In this document: positions 1-14,267 of the stretch, in pieces
How the letters are laid out: each line of letters starts with the position of its first letter
How positions within the stretch are numbered: position 1 is the stretch's first letter
NCBI RefSeq assembly: GCF_029168945.1
Contig: NC_083604.1
Coordinates: forward strand, 75,160,211-75,224,210
Length of the DNA stretch: 64,000 nt
Direction: 5' to 3'
Source: Cannabis sativa
Lineage: Eukaryota; Streptophyta; Magnoliopsida; Rosales; Cannabaceae
Program-made: the position numbers and the translations under genes
Notes under the pieces: generated by a model
The model's database searches: none
Told to the model about the DNA's origin: nothing
Seen by the model: only the letters and a program-made list of their open reading frames with translations

Positions 1-1963
1 ATTTGAAGATTGAATTAAACCTCATGAAACGAAAGATAGGATTGGAGTCTCACACCTAGATGTCATTGATGCAAACTTACCTAAGACACGAAATTTGAAT
101 AGAGTGCGGCAAATAGAGAGTCGGGAGTATCAATTTTAGGGTTAGAAATAGAATTTGCTATGCGTAGAAGAAAGAAGAATCTCGTCGAAAATGGATTTTT
201 TTTTTTTTTTGGAAATCGCAAATAATGGAGATGAAATCGCAAAGTAGGTTTTGGGTGAATTGCAATAGTTAACGGAAGAGTGAGTCTCTCCGTTAAAACT
301 AACAGAGTTAAAAAAAATCGTCCGTTAAACCAAGAATTGCCGTTAGATAGGCACTTTTAATATATAAAGATATATAAAAAAAAAAAAGTAGTTCAAGATA
401 TTGCGAACTATATAGGAACCTTTTATCGGAAAAGACCTAAAGAATTTTATATGAGTGTGGGGAGACTATCTTCGTGTTCAGGTTTCAGTTCGAGTTGATC
501 AACCTTTAAAGCGGAAAATGAAGTTGGAAAGGAAAGATGGTTTGTTCTGCACGATATAATTTAAATATGAAGATCTCCCAACCTTCTATTTTATATGTGA
601 TTTTCTTAGCTACTCGGAAAGATTTTATATGTGCTTTACAAAAAAAATGAACAGCGTAATAACTCTCTCAAACAAATGATTTCAGATTCTTTCACAATGA
701 AATCGCTCCACTATTTATAGAAGAGGTTTACAATATAAAAATTAGTTTCTCAAAAGCTATCAAGCCACGAAAATAGGGAATAAATGACTTTCTTAAATCA
801 TGAGAAATGTATATGGAAATTCTTTTATATTATGATTTGATTACATTTAAAATAGGAAACTATCTTTGATGCATTCTGTCACGTATTTTTCCCTTTGTCA
901 GATCATACGAGTTTTTGACCTCTTCTCTCCAACCAGGTTAACCTACGTTCCGTCTGTGCAGTGAGCTTTACATTGCTCGTCTGTTATTACATCAGACTGA
1001 GCATATGCCTTCGGTGGAGATTCTGTAAGGATCTTTCCTTCGTCCAAATATTAATGTCACGGTACGTGTCACTTAAAGAAACATGACACGTCATCCAAAC
1101 AAGATTTGGGATAACACAAAATATTTTTTCAAAAAATATTCAAAAATAATATTGACTCGTGAAGTATATAAATTTAATTATAAAACTACGTAAAAAACTA
1201 TGTATTTTACATATATTTATTTATTAATTATAAGTATTTATTTTTTATTTACAAAACTTTATTTATTGTTAATGAAAATCTAGCTTAACAAGCTCATTAA
1301 CTATAGATTACATACTATGTAATTGAAACATAAAAAAAAATATTAACCTTTGCTTTAATAAAATAGTTTTAGTTTTTTTTTTTAAAATTAAAAATATTTA
1401 TTGAAACATAAATTTGACCTCACAGTCATTACAAAATATATATTCTGGAATAGATAATACATTCGAACTATCTACCAGTAAAAGTCCACTAATCACATTT
1501 ATGAATAGCAAAATTACAAGATTTTAAGAAAACATAAAAATACACAACCAACAAAATAAAATGGAAAGCCTATAACAAAATGAATAATAATTCTCAATCA
1601 CTCAACAAAAGAAAATTGATCACTATCCTAAAGTTACTTTGCATAATGATACATTTGTAACCTTAGAGCTTTGCCATATCAAACGCCAAACAAATACCGT
1701 CTCGCCTCGCCGCACAAAACATCCAAAAAAAAAATCCAAATTAGCCGTACTTACTAACCCAGCGCCAAGCACCATGTTGCGGTCTAGCAACAATTGAAGT
1801 TAAATATTAAAAAATTGTTTCCACATAATTATTGGTTTTTTTTTTCTTTCATTTAAACAGTACAGCTCATTTTGCCACTGAGCTCTCCCTTCCATACTAA
1901 CAAAAGATTTCCCTTATGTAGTTTACATTACAATAAACCCACCATTTGCTTCATCCTCAAAAT
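1..1963. other. AT-rich upstream intergenic DNA
   Basis: No reading frame here resembles a known protein. The stretch is AT-rich with homopolymer runs. A CTATTTATAG-type motif near 710-722 and mixed-complexity sequence around 480-1060 could be a decayed LTR, but no paired LTR, primer-binding site or target duplication is visible. The last few hundred bases are the presumptive promoter of the zinc-finger gene that follows. Confidence 0.5.
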
Positions 1964-1975
1964 TCGACCGTTGGA
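1964..1975 (-). promoter_or_regulatory. MSA-like mitosis-specific activator element
   Basis: On the minus strand this reads TCCAACGGTCGA, which contains the AACGG core and matches all but the last position of the plant MSA consensus YCYAACGGYYA bound by three-repeat MYB (MYB3R) factors. It lies about 70 bp before the ATG of the CDCA7-like gene. That position would suit G2/M-phase expression of a chromatin factor needed in dividing cells. The match is seen in the sequence; function is inferred. Confidence 0.4.
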
Positions 1976-2046
1976 GTTGGACAGTCAAACCACCACAGAG
2001 TAGAAAGAAACTTGAGAAGACAACAAAAAGTTTGAGACTTGAGAGA

Positions 2047-5000
2047 ATGCTTTCTCAAATGTCTCGTCTAAGCCCTCAAACCCCACTCAATGTTCCTCCC
2101 CGTTCTAACTATGAACACTCTCAAACCCAGAAAAATGATACCATTTCAGACTACGAGCAGACCAGAGAAGAAAGAATCAAACAAAACCTTCAGAAGATGC
2201 AAAAGCTTGGCATATTTGACCTCTCTCTCAAAGTCAACTCCAACATTCATCAAACTCGTGCTCCTAAAAACCATTCCCGTCTCAAAAGCTCTCCTGCCAC
2301 TCCCCCTTCGCGACCTTCTGGACCTAGTAGGCGCTCTTCCAGGTACTTCTTTTCTTTAATAATGTGTTTATTTGTCTTGGTCAAAAAGTGGAAGTTGATA
2401 GGTTTTGAGGGTTTTTCCTAATAAATCTTGATGGGGTTTCTCCAAGTTTGTGCTTTAGTCTGGTTTAGGTTGATTTGCATGAATGGGGATTGAGTTTCGT
2501 CACAAATCTTAGACGTTCTTTTATTATTTTATTTTTATTAATATGGACCAGGAGCATGAATCATGATCCAAGGTTGTATTTTTAGTCTTGTTCAGGTTGA
2601 TTATTCATGAATGGGGATTGAGTTTCATCACAAATCTTAGATGTATTATTATTACTATGTTTTTGTTTTTCATTGTCAAAAAATGGAAGGTGATAAGTTT
2701 TGAGGGTTTTTTCCTAATAAATCTTGATGAGTTTTCTCCAACTTTGTGTGTTTAGTCCGGTTTAGGTTGATTTGCATGGATGTGGATAGAGTTTCATCAT
2801 AAACCTTAGATGTTTTATTTTTATTATGGACCAGGAGCATGAATCATGGTTCAAGATTGTATTTTTAGTGTGGTTCAGGTTGATTATTCATGAATGGGGA
2901 TTGAGTTTTAATCACAAATCTTAAATTTATTAGTAAAACTATTATTTGGACCAGTAGCATGAATCATGATCCCCAAGTTTGTATTTTTAGTCTGGTTCAG
3001 GTTGATTTGTTCTGTAGAAAGTAAGTTTTTATTTTGTAAATTTTTTGTTGATGGGTTTAGGTTGAAGAGTACTACGCCAGTGAATTACTCAGAGTTGGAT
3101 TTAACCAAGAAGGACAAGGCATTGGAAGATGGATGTATCTTGACAGAGAAGGGTTTTCGGCCTGAGATTTATACTGAAGAGCATGAAAAGCTTTTGGGTC
3201 ACACAGAGAAGAGCTGGACACTTTTTGTGGATGGTTGTGGGAAGGATGGAAAGAGAATCTATGATCAATTTAATGGAAAAACTTGCCATCAATGCAGGTC
3301 AGATTGTTGTCTGGTTGAGATCTGAATCTGAATCTTAAATATGTGTATAAAAAATTGGTTTCCTTTGCAGGAAATATTTTAGTTACCAATACAAAGTAAA
3401 GAGGGAATAATGCCACTTATGAAATCCTTTTCATGACCATGCAAGTGTGAGGACATGCCTAATAGGATAGAGAAAAAGAAATGAACTAATAAGATCTTTG
3501 AAAAGAAGCTATAGAATAGAATCATAATGCATTGAGAACTAGTGAATAGAGAATTCTATAAGAGAACTATGCCTGGACTCCTTCTCATGACTATGCTCTT
3601 ATGGGTATATTGTTGTTTAAAGAAATCTAAAAGCTACTCACTAATCATTTATGAAACTATGATGTTACTTTATGATTAAGAGATAAAGAAGTTTAGTTTT
3701 GTCTCAGTAATGCCCATACTTCCTGCCTGGTGCCATGTATTTGATCAATTAAGTTTGCAATTCTTTCTTAAAAGAATTCTATATGGATTCATTATTCTGG
3801 TTTGGCTTTAAATTATGCTGAGTTTGCACTGTATCTTTCAGGCAGAAAACTCTTGGTCACCGTACTCATTGCAGCGAATGCAACAAGGTACAAGGACAGT
3901 TCTGCGGCGATTGTTTGTACATGAGGTATAGTACTGTATTTTCTAACAACTAGTCATAAATAACAGTGTCATACTGCTTTAGCGGTGTTTTATATAACAT
4001 CTTTTTTTTTTAATGTAAAGATATGGGGAGCATGTACTTGAAGCTAAAGAGAACCCAGATTGGGTTTGTCCAGTTTGTCGTGGGATTTGCAACTGCAGTT
4101 TGTGCCGGCAGGCAAAGGGGTGGCCTCCAACGGGCACTCTCTACAGGAAGGTTAATGTTCAAATATGCCTTTGTTGTCTTCTTTCTTTTGTGTCTTCTGG
4201 TGTCAAATGATACTAAGTTTATTTGATCAACTTTTCAGATATCACAATTGGGCTACAAATCAGTTGCACACTACCTCATTCAAACCTGTCGTGTAGAGAC
4301 AAACCTAGGAAACAATGAAGGTGCTACCACTGAAGTTCCCGCAAAAAGGTCACTACCCTTCTCAGACATGAATGAAGTCCCAAATGAAGTTAACAGTGAT
4401 CAACTAGTGTCTTCAAAACAATTCAATGATAAAAGTACTGATGAGTTTTCTGTGAAACGATCATTGCCCTTTTCGAATTTGGACATGGCCTCAGACAGTG
4501 TGAGTTCTCTGGAGGTCGCGGACCAGATTGGATGTTCAAACCATCAATATCCAATCAAAAGAGAGGTCTGTAGTGACACTGCTTTGAAAAGTAGCTCTAA
4601 ACTACAGAAGGAGGAGCCTGCCCAGGACTTGGCTGTGGCAGAGGAGAAAGTTATGACTCTAGAAAAAATATCATTGGAAAAGGAAGTTGATCAAGAAAAT
4701 GATGTTGAATTCACTTGTGATAAACATGATGATCCCGAGAAAACACTGCTGGTGAGGACTCCATTGGCGAAGGAGATTTCTCCTTTCACTAGAATTAACT
4801 CGGACAGTATTGCTGGAAGATTAAAGCGGAGGCAGGAGAAAAGCTGTGATTGTGATGATGAGAAAAAAGCAAATGTCATGCAGACTGTAGAAGGCATTTC
4901 TCTACCATCTGATATCATCAAACAAGCTGGTGATAGCAATGCTCCACTGGAGACAAGTCGAAAACTTAAGGCTAAGCGTGCTGTAGCTGTTGAACCAAGC

Positions 5001-5063
5001 CCAGACAGTATAGCTGGAAGGCTGAGGCAGCGACGTCGGATGGATAATGGCATCTCATGTTGA
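2047..5063 (+). CDS. CDCA7-like zinc-finger protein (zf-4CXXC_R1), 5 exons
   Basis: Exons 2047-2342, 3061-3297, 3842-3925, 4021-4150 and 4239-5063 join in frame through GT-AG introns and encode 523 residues. The ATG at 2047 is chosen because the in-frame codon at 2032 is TTG. The cysteine-rich domain spans about residues 174-245: Cys pairs 174/177, 188/191, 199/202 and 222/225, then Cys229, 231 and 234, with the family signatures CHQCRQKT, RYGE and [14 protein letters not shown]. Arg178, Gly196 and Arg206 sit where the residues mutated in human ICF syndrome are expected, so the DNA-binding finger looks intact. The N-terminus is basic and has a short Glu/Arg/Lys helix-like stretch. The long last exon is acidic and low in complexity, with two copies of KRSLPFS and two of [16 protein letters not shown] (near 437 and 505). 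CDCA7 proteins partner HELLS/DDM1-type remodellers in DNA-methylation maintenance; a nuclear role here is inferred from family. Confidence 0.9.
2400..2985 (+). repeat. tandem duplication in intron 1 of the zinc-finger gene
   Basis: Two related units of about 295 bp begin at the shared phrase TTTTGAGGGTTTTT (about 2403 and 2697). Each contains smaller repeats, including GAATGGGGATTGAG (2480, 2608, 2893) and GGACCAGGAGCATGAATCAT. The units also contain TTTAGGTTGA-type strings that look like the true exon 2 acceptor just downstream at 3061. Confidence 0.7.
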
Positions 5064-5880
5064 TCATTATAGATTGAAGGCTAGGCACAGTTCAAACTGA
5101 ATATAGATTTCTGGTTAGTGTGAGTGACATGTTGTCTAATGTTTGAAAGAAACCCCATTTTGTAATTTTGAGAGTGGTTTCTAAATGCTGAATTTTGTCT
5201 CATATGTCCTCTTTATGGTGAAAGTAATGGTGAAGTTTAATGATATTGAAACTTTTATTGATATTGTCTTTTTGTTCATTTGAGCTAGGAAGACTGGTTT
5301 CACTTTTAGAGTATATATATTTAAAACAAGCCAACTTACTTGGATTTAGCTTTTTTCTGTGTACCATTTTCAAATTGATATGAATATGAATTATGGGTTA
5401 TATTTTATTAACAAAATTATACGAAGTTTTTATAATATCTTGAATTTAGCCCACTTGATAATATAATTGAAATATGTCATATTTTATGCCTTTAGTTGGG
5501 GTAATAATTGAATTGAATGAAAATGAATTATTTAGTTTTTTTTTTGAAGAATTAGAACTTCTTCACCAATTTAGTATATTAATGACTATTTATTTTTTTT
5601 TATGTATTTTATGCATGTAAGGTTGTGTTTGGTTGGAAGTAATGAAATGAAATGAAAAAGAATCAATTTTTATTTTATTATTTTGTTTGATTACATTTTA
5701 AAGTATTAAAATAATTTTTCCTCTATTTTAGTGGAATGTCTACACCATTTGAAATTGAAAATGAAAGAAAATATCATTAAGATAAAAAAAAAATTATCGG
5801 TTTATCAATTTTTCATATGCATTTAAATTTCATTCATTCTATTTTTATTCATAGTCTCATTCTAGTACTTAATTTTATCT
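5064..5880. other. 3' flank of the zinc-finger gene, AT-rich
   Basis: This holds the presumed 3' UTR and terminator of the zinc-finger gene followed by AT-rich sequence. A GGTTGTGTTTGGTTGGAAG string near 5622 resembles the end of a Tourist-type MITE, but I could not find a partner terminus, so no element is called. Confidence 0.4.
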
Positions 5881-5885
5881 AGATG

Positions 5886-6495
5886 TATATAGGTAAGGAA
5901 GATCCTCTCAACTATGTCAAGAACTTTAAGATCCAGATAGATTTTCAGGGGATAAGGAATGCCTTAGGTGTTGCATCTTCCCCGCGACCCTAACAAACAC
6001 GGCACAAAAATGGTTCACTAAGTTACCCCAGGGAGGATCACCTCCTAGGATGAGTTTGAGGGACTATTCTATACCCAATTCTCCTCTGCCTTTCAGATAC
6101 TTATAGAACTGGGTGATTTAGTCGCCACCAAGCAAATGTTAGACTAGTCACTCAAGGAATATATTCAGGACTTCATGCGTGAAGCCACCAAGGTCAAGAA
6201 CCTGAGTGATGACGACAAATGGGCCGCAGTCATGGAGGCATCGCAGTGGGAAGTCATTTATAAAAGGACACAAGGAGGAAACCAACCCCTCTATGTGAGA
6301 CTTCCTAGACAAGGCAGACGAGTTTTTCAAGTTGGGAGAGGGTAAGCGAAATGCCAAATGCCTCAACCAAACCAAAAGCAAAGCCAAGGCTCCCAAGGTC
6401 AGTGGCAACAATAAAGGTGACTTTAACAATGAAAAGATGGCCAACGACGATAACAGTGGAAATAACTTTAATAACAACAAAAAGTTAAATTAAAC
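5886..6495 (+). pseudogene. degenerate Ty3/Gypsy gag fragment
   Basis: Translated in shifting frames, this reads like a plant Gypsy gag: a DPLNYVKNFK start, a KWFTKLPQGG segment, and a downstream DEFFKLGEGKRNAK segment running into a Lys/Asn-rich tail. Stops and frame changes break it repeatedly. No protease, RT, LTR or zinc knuckle follows, so it is an old isolated fragment of a capsid-like gene. Family assignment rests on motif resemblance only. Confidence 0.55.
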
Positions 6496-6589
6496 ATTAT
6501 CGTTAATAATGTGAATTGAATTCACATTAAACTAGCTATTAAGGTTAATAGCAACTCATAAGATTCACAATTTCAAATGTTAACCAGAA

Positions 6590-7149
<560 letters not shown>

Positions 7150-7150
<1 letters not shown>

Positions 7151-10100
7151 CACTCCCCTTTTATTCCTTCCAACCAAATACATCTTTAAATTTTATTCCA
7201 TTTTATTCTCATTATACTATTTATATATATGTATTAATTTTTTGTAACCCCTATAGTTTTCTGTCACCGTGCCAGCTTGTAATTAACAAATATCAAAGTA
7301 CACACCTTATTCAATATCTTCAATACCAAAGTGTACCTCTTCATGCTTTTCTTCATTGCTATCTATTTCTTTGTCCTTTTGGATATCTTATTTTTCGTAT
7401 TCACATTTTAAAACATCCAAATATAAAAGTTGGTGCAATTTTCTCCTACTTATTTAAAATGACTTAATAAAGTATTAACAAACTTAGAAAAATTCTTCTT
7501 GCAAAATATATAAAATAAATTAAGATTTTTCATGGTGATTTTGATGGATTATACTATTATATTATAAACAACTACATCTAAGTAATTTATGGATTTCTTT
7601 TATTTTATTTTATCTTTTTTCTTTGACATTTTTCATTCATGAATACATATCACGAAGTCTTCAACAAACAAGAATAATCCAAATTCTCTATCAAAAAATA
7701 AAATAAATCCTTTTTTTGGTACAAAAATAGAAAATGTGGTTGGAACTAACATATTGTCTTCTTATCCCTTTCAAAAAAAAAAAAAAAAAAAAACATTTTT
7801 TTCTCTTAAATCACAAGTCAAAACTTAAGGGCACTAAATATTAACCTAATGAACAATATTTTGTACTAAATAATTTTACATGGTATCAAAAAGAAAAGGG
7901 TAGTTAATCAAGAACCCAACAAGTAATTTTTTATTTTATTCTCTACAAAAAAAAATGTAATATTTTATTTTGATTATACAAAAATAAAAGAAAGAAAAAA
8001 AAATTGCAATGAGTACCAAAAAAAGAGATAATATTTCACTCATTGCTTTGAAATAAAATCCCAACTCCACTTTTAACAAAGTTGGTTTCACTAGTGAGTT
8101 GTGAGTAGTACTTTTCTTTTAAAAAAAACTCATCATATTGTATCTAAATAATGGACATGAATATCATTATAATCAATCAAGGGCAATTTGGTCTTTCTGC
8201 TATAAGATAATGTCACTCACTCACCCATAATGATAATCAAAGCCTAGTAACAGCCTTTGATTTTGTCAACCCTTGTGATTTGACCAAGGGTATTTTGGTC
8301 AAAGTAAAATTCGTTGACTACTTATGAATTATGGATATCAATTATAGGAGTCTGGCTCTTCAACGTGATTAACCATTATAGTCCACCTCCTAAATGCACG
8401 TGCTGGACATGTTGTCTGTCACATACTAAATCTAAAAAGCCATTTAATGAATTTCTCACATTATTATGAAACTAATTACCTTATAACTTATCATAAAATC
8501 TTAATTAAAACAAAAATTATATATTTATGGAGAAAATGTATATTTTTTTTTTCTTTTAATATGAATTTTAATTTAAGTTGTTATATCAACTTGAATTTTT
8601 AATTAAGTTTTAAATATATATATCATAATAGAAGGACACACCATCGACCATTCTACCATTCATTTTGAAATCAAAAAATTATAATGGGATTTCCCACCAT
8701 TTACCCAAAAAAGAAAAAGCTTGACTTTTCAAGTTGATATTATTGATTTTTGGTATAAATTTTCACAAACTTAAAATAAAGAAACATACTTAATTACTTT
8801 ATCATAGAGGAATATTTTCTAGTTAATTTGAAGTAGATGAAAGCATTGTTTTGGGAAAAAAGTCTTTGAACCATCACAATTTGATTATTTTTAAAAGTAA
8901 AACAAATATTAGAATTATCATTAATCAAACCATATATTATACCATACTTAACATTGAAATGTATACATTCTCTTTCTCTATCACTCTCCCTATAGTCCAT
9001 ATCATTTTTTTTTCTTCAAAAAGAAAAAGGAGCTTTTTTACTTTAAAGTTGGTCAAATTTGGTCCATCCAAATATTAGAAAAGTGAATTATATATATTTA
9101 TTTAGATATAATTATAAAATGTTATATAAACATAAGGTGGCAAATTCACCTTTTCCTTTTGAGCCAAGTTATATAGGGTTTTGTGCTTCTTGTCCAACTA
9201 TTGTCTACAATAAGAGGGAATCCAAAGGCATTGTATCTTATAGTGTGTGTTTTTTTTGTTTTTGTACCCACTTAAGGCCAAACTCTCCATATATATAATT
9301 TATATAAGAAAAAAAAACTTATTTTTAATTATACATTAAACAAATATTGTATCATATTTCAACAAACTATACTTGTATTATTCAAAAAGTTACACATGTG
9401 TAAAAAATAAACACCAATGATAATATTAATAATAATTATTATCTCAGAAATATGTTACCCCTAAATGAAGCCAATATTCTGACAATATCCCATCAATGGA
9501 AAATAAATAAAATATAAATTATAATTGTGAATTGTAGTGCAACTTAAAAAGATAACTATCTTTCCAACTGTAAGGCTTTTTATTTTTTATTTATTTTATA
9601 TATAAATAAATAAATAAATAAAATTAATTTGTACCTACTACCACTAAATATTGTTATACATCAACTTCATTCTTTATGTTAAAATAAGTATACACACAAA
9701 ATGAATCTTCAATATTTATCTAGAATTAAGAAAAGAAATAAAACATTCTTCTTCTCATATTGATTGTGTATTAATTTGTTTTCAATGTTTATGTGGTGAT
9801 TAACTGATTATGTAGGAAAAAACTGCTATATTTATAAATATTAGTAAATGTTGCATTTAGTCTAAGTGGATTTTGGGGCCCAAAAAGATACTATTATCAA
9901 AATCAATACAAATAAATATTATACACACATTATATATATATATATTTACGAGATCTTATCAAATACAATTGTTTTCACCTTTTCGGCTTATTCTTTCTAC
10001 TGAGTAATTTTAAGTATAATAATAATAATAATCTCCATTTGCAAAAGAAGGATCAAAATATAAGTTGAGTGGTCAATGGTATAAATATATAAAAATGGCA

Positions 10101-13100
10101 AGTAAGAGAAATTTAATAGTTTTTTTAATTTTGTGGTCAATTTAGAGAAATGCTGAAAAAAAATATTATGCATGAAATTTGTTTAATATTTACCGTTGTT
10201 ACTATGACTTTAATGAAAAAAAAAAATAATTACAAAAGTATATTATTTTATAATTTTATTGCAGCCGTATATTTAAATATCAACTAAACCCGTTAAGTAC
10301 CAACTCAAAGCTACGTGACAACATATCATTAGACCACATATTAAATAAATAAAAACTTATATGTTTTTTTCTAAGAAAAGAGATTTTATTTATTTAATTA
10401 ATGTATTTCTATTCAAATTAATTTGTATATTTTAATATAAAAAATAAGATAAATAATACTTAATTATTGTACGATCCAATAATATGTCGTTACGTGTGTT
10501 TCTGAATTGACACCAGCATCGATCAAAAATTCAAAACATATAGTAATAACTTGGGCTATTATATAAGGACCCTAATGTTAAAATACCCTCTTTTCTATCG
10601 TCTATTTATATATATAATATAATAAATATCTTTTATATAATGTATAGTATACATAATAAATTTTCATGAGAATAAATATAAACTTAGCATTTAAAAAAAT
10701 GATAAAATACTTGTGGTTGCAATACACATAATTCTAAACATTTTGCTTATTTGAGAATTTATGAAGTATTTTTTTTTTTTAAATATTGAATTTATGAAGT
10801 ATTAATTGATAATTTTTTTTTTTTTTTTTTTTTTAACTAAAGACCCAATTTTAATATTTTCCCAAATTGCTTGAGTATGCCCTGGTTAACACTTAAAGGT
10901 ACGACTGTAACAAATTATTAGATAAGATATTTTGCTACTACTGTTTTTTATTAGAATCATATATATGTAACAACTGTAAATATTATAAGATTTTTTTACA
11001 AATATCTCTAGTATCTAATATTTATTAATGTATCTTATAGTAATGTTACTGGTGCTTCATAACAATATTGATCAATTTAAGAAAATTTGAAAATCACTAA
11101 AGACACATATAGAGAAGCTGGGAGTAACCAAGAATGCTTATTAGTCTTAATTTTGGGTAAAATACCTAAAGGAATACATTGAACAAAGGAAGGCATAACT
11201 TTAAAAATTAGTATTTTATTTTAAGTTAATGTACATTAAAAACTCTTTATTTTGGATTCAATACCTACATAATAAGTACATCAAACAAAGTATAGCTTAA
11301 AAGTTTATTATATTATTTATATATTTATTTTTACGTGAGAATTAAATTAATTGTCTCTTAATAAAAACACTTTATAGACTCCAATTTTGTGTGCATCGTG
11401 CTTTGTTTTTTTGATTTTTTTTTTTAAAAAAAAAGGCATCGTGCTTTGTTTTTAAGAGTTGACTAATTAAGATGTCGTTCTATGGCACTAGAAAACAATT
11501 GCTATTAATTTTAATTAATTAATAAAATGAAGAAATTAAAGAAATTAAATTATTAAAAGAATAAATAGAATTTATGCTCCTTCAATTATTTTCACTTTTA
11601 AATTATGCTCTTAAAATTTTCCACTTGTTAAAATCCTTTATGAATTATTTTTAATACTAAATCATAGAGAATTGTTAAAAATTATTATTGGTGTCTAGCA
11701 CTTTTTTCGGTGCTAATATCGTGTAATTAAGTATCAGATTTTCGGAGAGTACTCTTCTTATTACTCTTAAATCTTTTATAATTGCGGATTTAGTTTACTA
11801 ATAAATTATCCATTCCCATTCAAGAAAAAAAAAAGTATCAGATTTTACATAATTAAAAAAAATAATTTTTAAAAAATATCACTAAGTAACCGTGAGACGC
11901 CACCTACATAAGGTGTTGCGTACAACTAGTGTCTAATATAATGCTCAAAAATCATTATGTCAGTTACAATCTTACCTGACTAACAAAAAATTAAATTGAC
12001 ATGAGTATTATTTGTTATATTAACAATACATGTATAAATACAATTAAAAAATAAATAAATGATAAACTAAATATTTAGAAAATCATTAAAATAAAGATCT
12101 TTAAAAATAATAAATCAATCAAAAAAATTATTTGATTAAATTATAGATATGACGTTGATATATGATATCATCACCAACAAATGTTACATAAGGAGTTTAT
12201 TAGCCATGTATGACTAAAATTGGTAATATAGGCATAATTTAGTAAAGAAATAGTTCACGAGAATTTTTAATAAAAAAAGTTTAGAGGTTATTATTATTTT
12301 TTTTAAGATATTATTTGAAAATAGTAACAATTTAAATTTAAGGATTGTAAATCTTACTTATTTTTATTAAATTCATAATAGGTACTGATCAACATATAAT
12401 CTGATATTTTATTATTAGTATGCACATTTCCCTCATAATTTATTGTATAAAAATAAATGTTATATATCTTCATATTGGCTAAAAAAAATGAAATTGATCC
12501 ATTGGGAAAAATAGCGAAACATGTTTTCTTTCATAAAAAAGAAAATCCTGAATTTAATCAAAATTCTTATTTTATTTTGTTATTTACAAATTTATAAACT
12601 TTTCTTTTAAAGGGATAAAATATGTTCAAGAGTTTGTATATCTTTTTCTTTTGAATCAATCTTTATAAAAGTGATCCCATAATTCCATTGTAGTGTAGTA
12701 GTTATTTATTTATAAATAACTTTCCACACTATAATAAAACAAAGAATTAATTACCAACTTTATTTGTATTGTAATGAACTTACACCACTTTAATTCAAAA
12801 ACATTTTTTTTTACTTTATTTAAAAGATAAGACAATGAATATATATCTAAGGTTGCTTATGAAAGACAATTTTAATTTTTGTATTAAATGATTCATAGCA
12901 ACAAGGTAACAACAAGTTACAAGGTTATTAATTATTAAATCTAATAAAATCTTTCTCTTCACTTCTTCTTGTTTCTGTTAATATAATTTATGTGTATATG
13001 AAGTGTTAATAAAGTTTCTTAATCAAACAAAATGCATGGACATTTAGTAGATTAATAAACACCTATATCAAAATGACAATAATTAATATAAATTTTATTA

Positions 13101-13700
13101 GAAAACAAAAACAAGTTACAATTAAGAATTTATGTATTTGTATTGTTTATTGTATATATTGGCTTAGTTGGACAGAAATCAGCTTTTATACAAAGCCAGC
13201 TGATGGTTTGACTTTCAGCCATGACTATGGAAAGAAAATGGCTAATTGTGGGTCCCACCACGACCACAACCAAAAATCAAAAACCAACCTGATTTTTTTT
13301 TTTAATTTATAAAATTTGAAATTGTGTGAAAGAAAACAAAACCCAAAAAATAATAAAAATTAAATCTTTGATTAAAAGGGAACAACAAAAACAAAGGAAT
13401 CGTTTACTTATTTACATTTGGTTATGAAAAGTCAATGTCCTTTGTTATACTGTTAAGGAAGGGGTTAGTGGGTAGAGATTTTAGAGAGAGAAAGAGAAAA
13501 TTAGAGATAAATGTAGGGGTCAAAAGAGAGGAGGAGAGAGAGAGAAAGAAAGGAGTTATCTTTATCTATCATATTTTATCAAAAATCAAAACTTGTATGA
13601 TTTTCCTTTTTGTATTTACCATTGTTGAAAAGTAAGTTGAGGAGCCATTGATGAGTTGGGTTTTTGCTTTTTTTTTTTTTTTTGGTTTAGTGAGAGACAG
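7150..13700. other. gene-free AT-rich intergenic DNA
   Basis: About 6.5 kb with only short chance frames, homopolymer A/T runs and small TA, ATA and TAAA repeats. Several TTGAC/GTCAA cores (W-box type) lie within 8264-8318, but no gene starts nearby. I see no tRNA, conserved coding exon or bounded transposon. Confidence 0.5.
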
Positions 13701-14267
13701 TAGTACATACATGAGACTTTTATTTTTGGGAGAGAGAGAATTAGAGGTGGTGTCTTGTGAGCTCTGTTCCTTTTCAGGTTGTTGGAGTCTTTAATTCTTA
13801 AGAGGAAAAATAAAGGTGGGATTTTTATTTATCTTCTCATATTTTTTGCATCTGGGAAAATTTATTTTGTTTAAATACATTATTGGGTTCATCACTGAAG
13901 TGGGTTTCTGTGAAAATTTGGGGATCTGGATTCTAGGGTTTGACCATTTAGTTTCTCACTTCTCTCTTTCTTTGATTTTTTTTTCATCTTCTTCCATGGA
14001 AATTGGGTTTTGACCTGGTTTTCTAGACTTGGGTTTTCTGCGTTTGTGGCCGAAATTTGAGATTCTTCTTCACTTTCTTTTGAAGTGTTGAAGAAATCTG
14101 TATCTGGGTATTCTTTGATCTGTATCGATGTACACTTTTTACTGAAGAATCTGGAGTTTGAAGCTGAAATTTCTGGTGGGTTTTTTCTTTTGATGGGCTA
14201 AGCCTGAGCCTATTTTTCTTTGTGGTGTTCAGTAAGATTGAATATATATTTATATATATTGTTTTCG

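Noticed and set aside
8264..8318. Cluster of TTGAC/GTCAA W-box cores
   Set aside because: The nearest gene starts are several kilobases away, and such short cores are frequent in AT-rich DNA.
14220..14267. Upstream ATG at 14220 as the MOCOS-like start
   Set aside because: The 16 extra codons are AT-rich leader sequence, and [12 protein letters not shown] at 14268 is the phrase I associate with this family's start.
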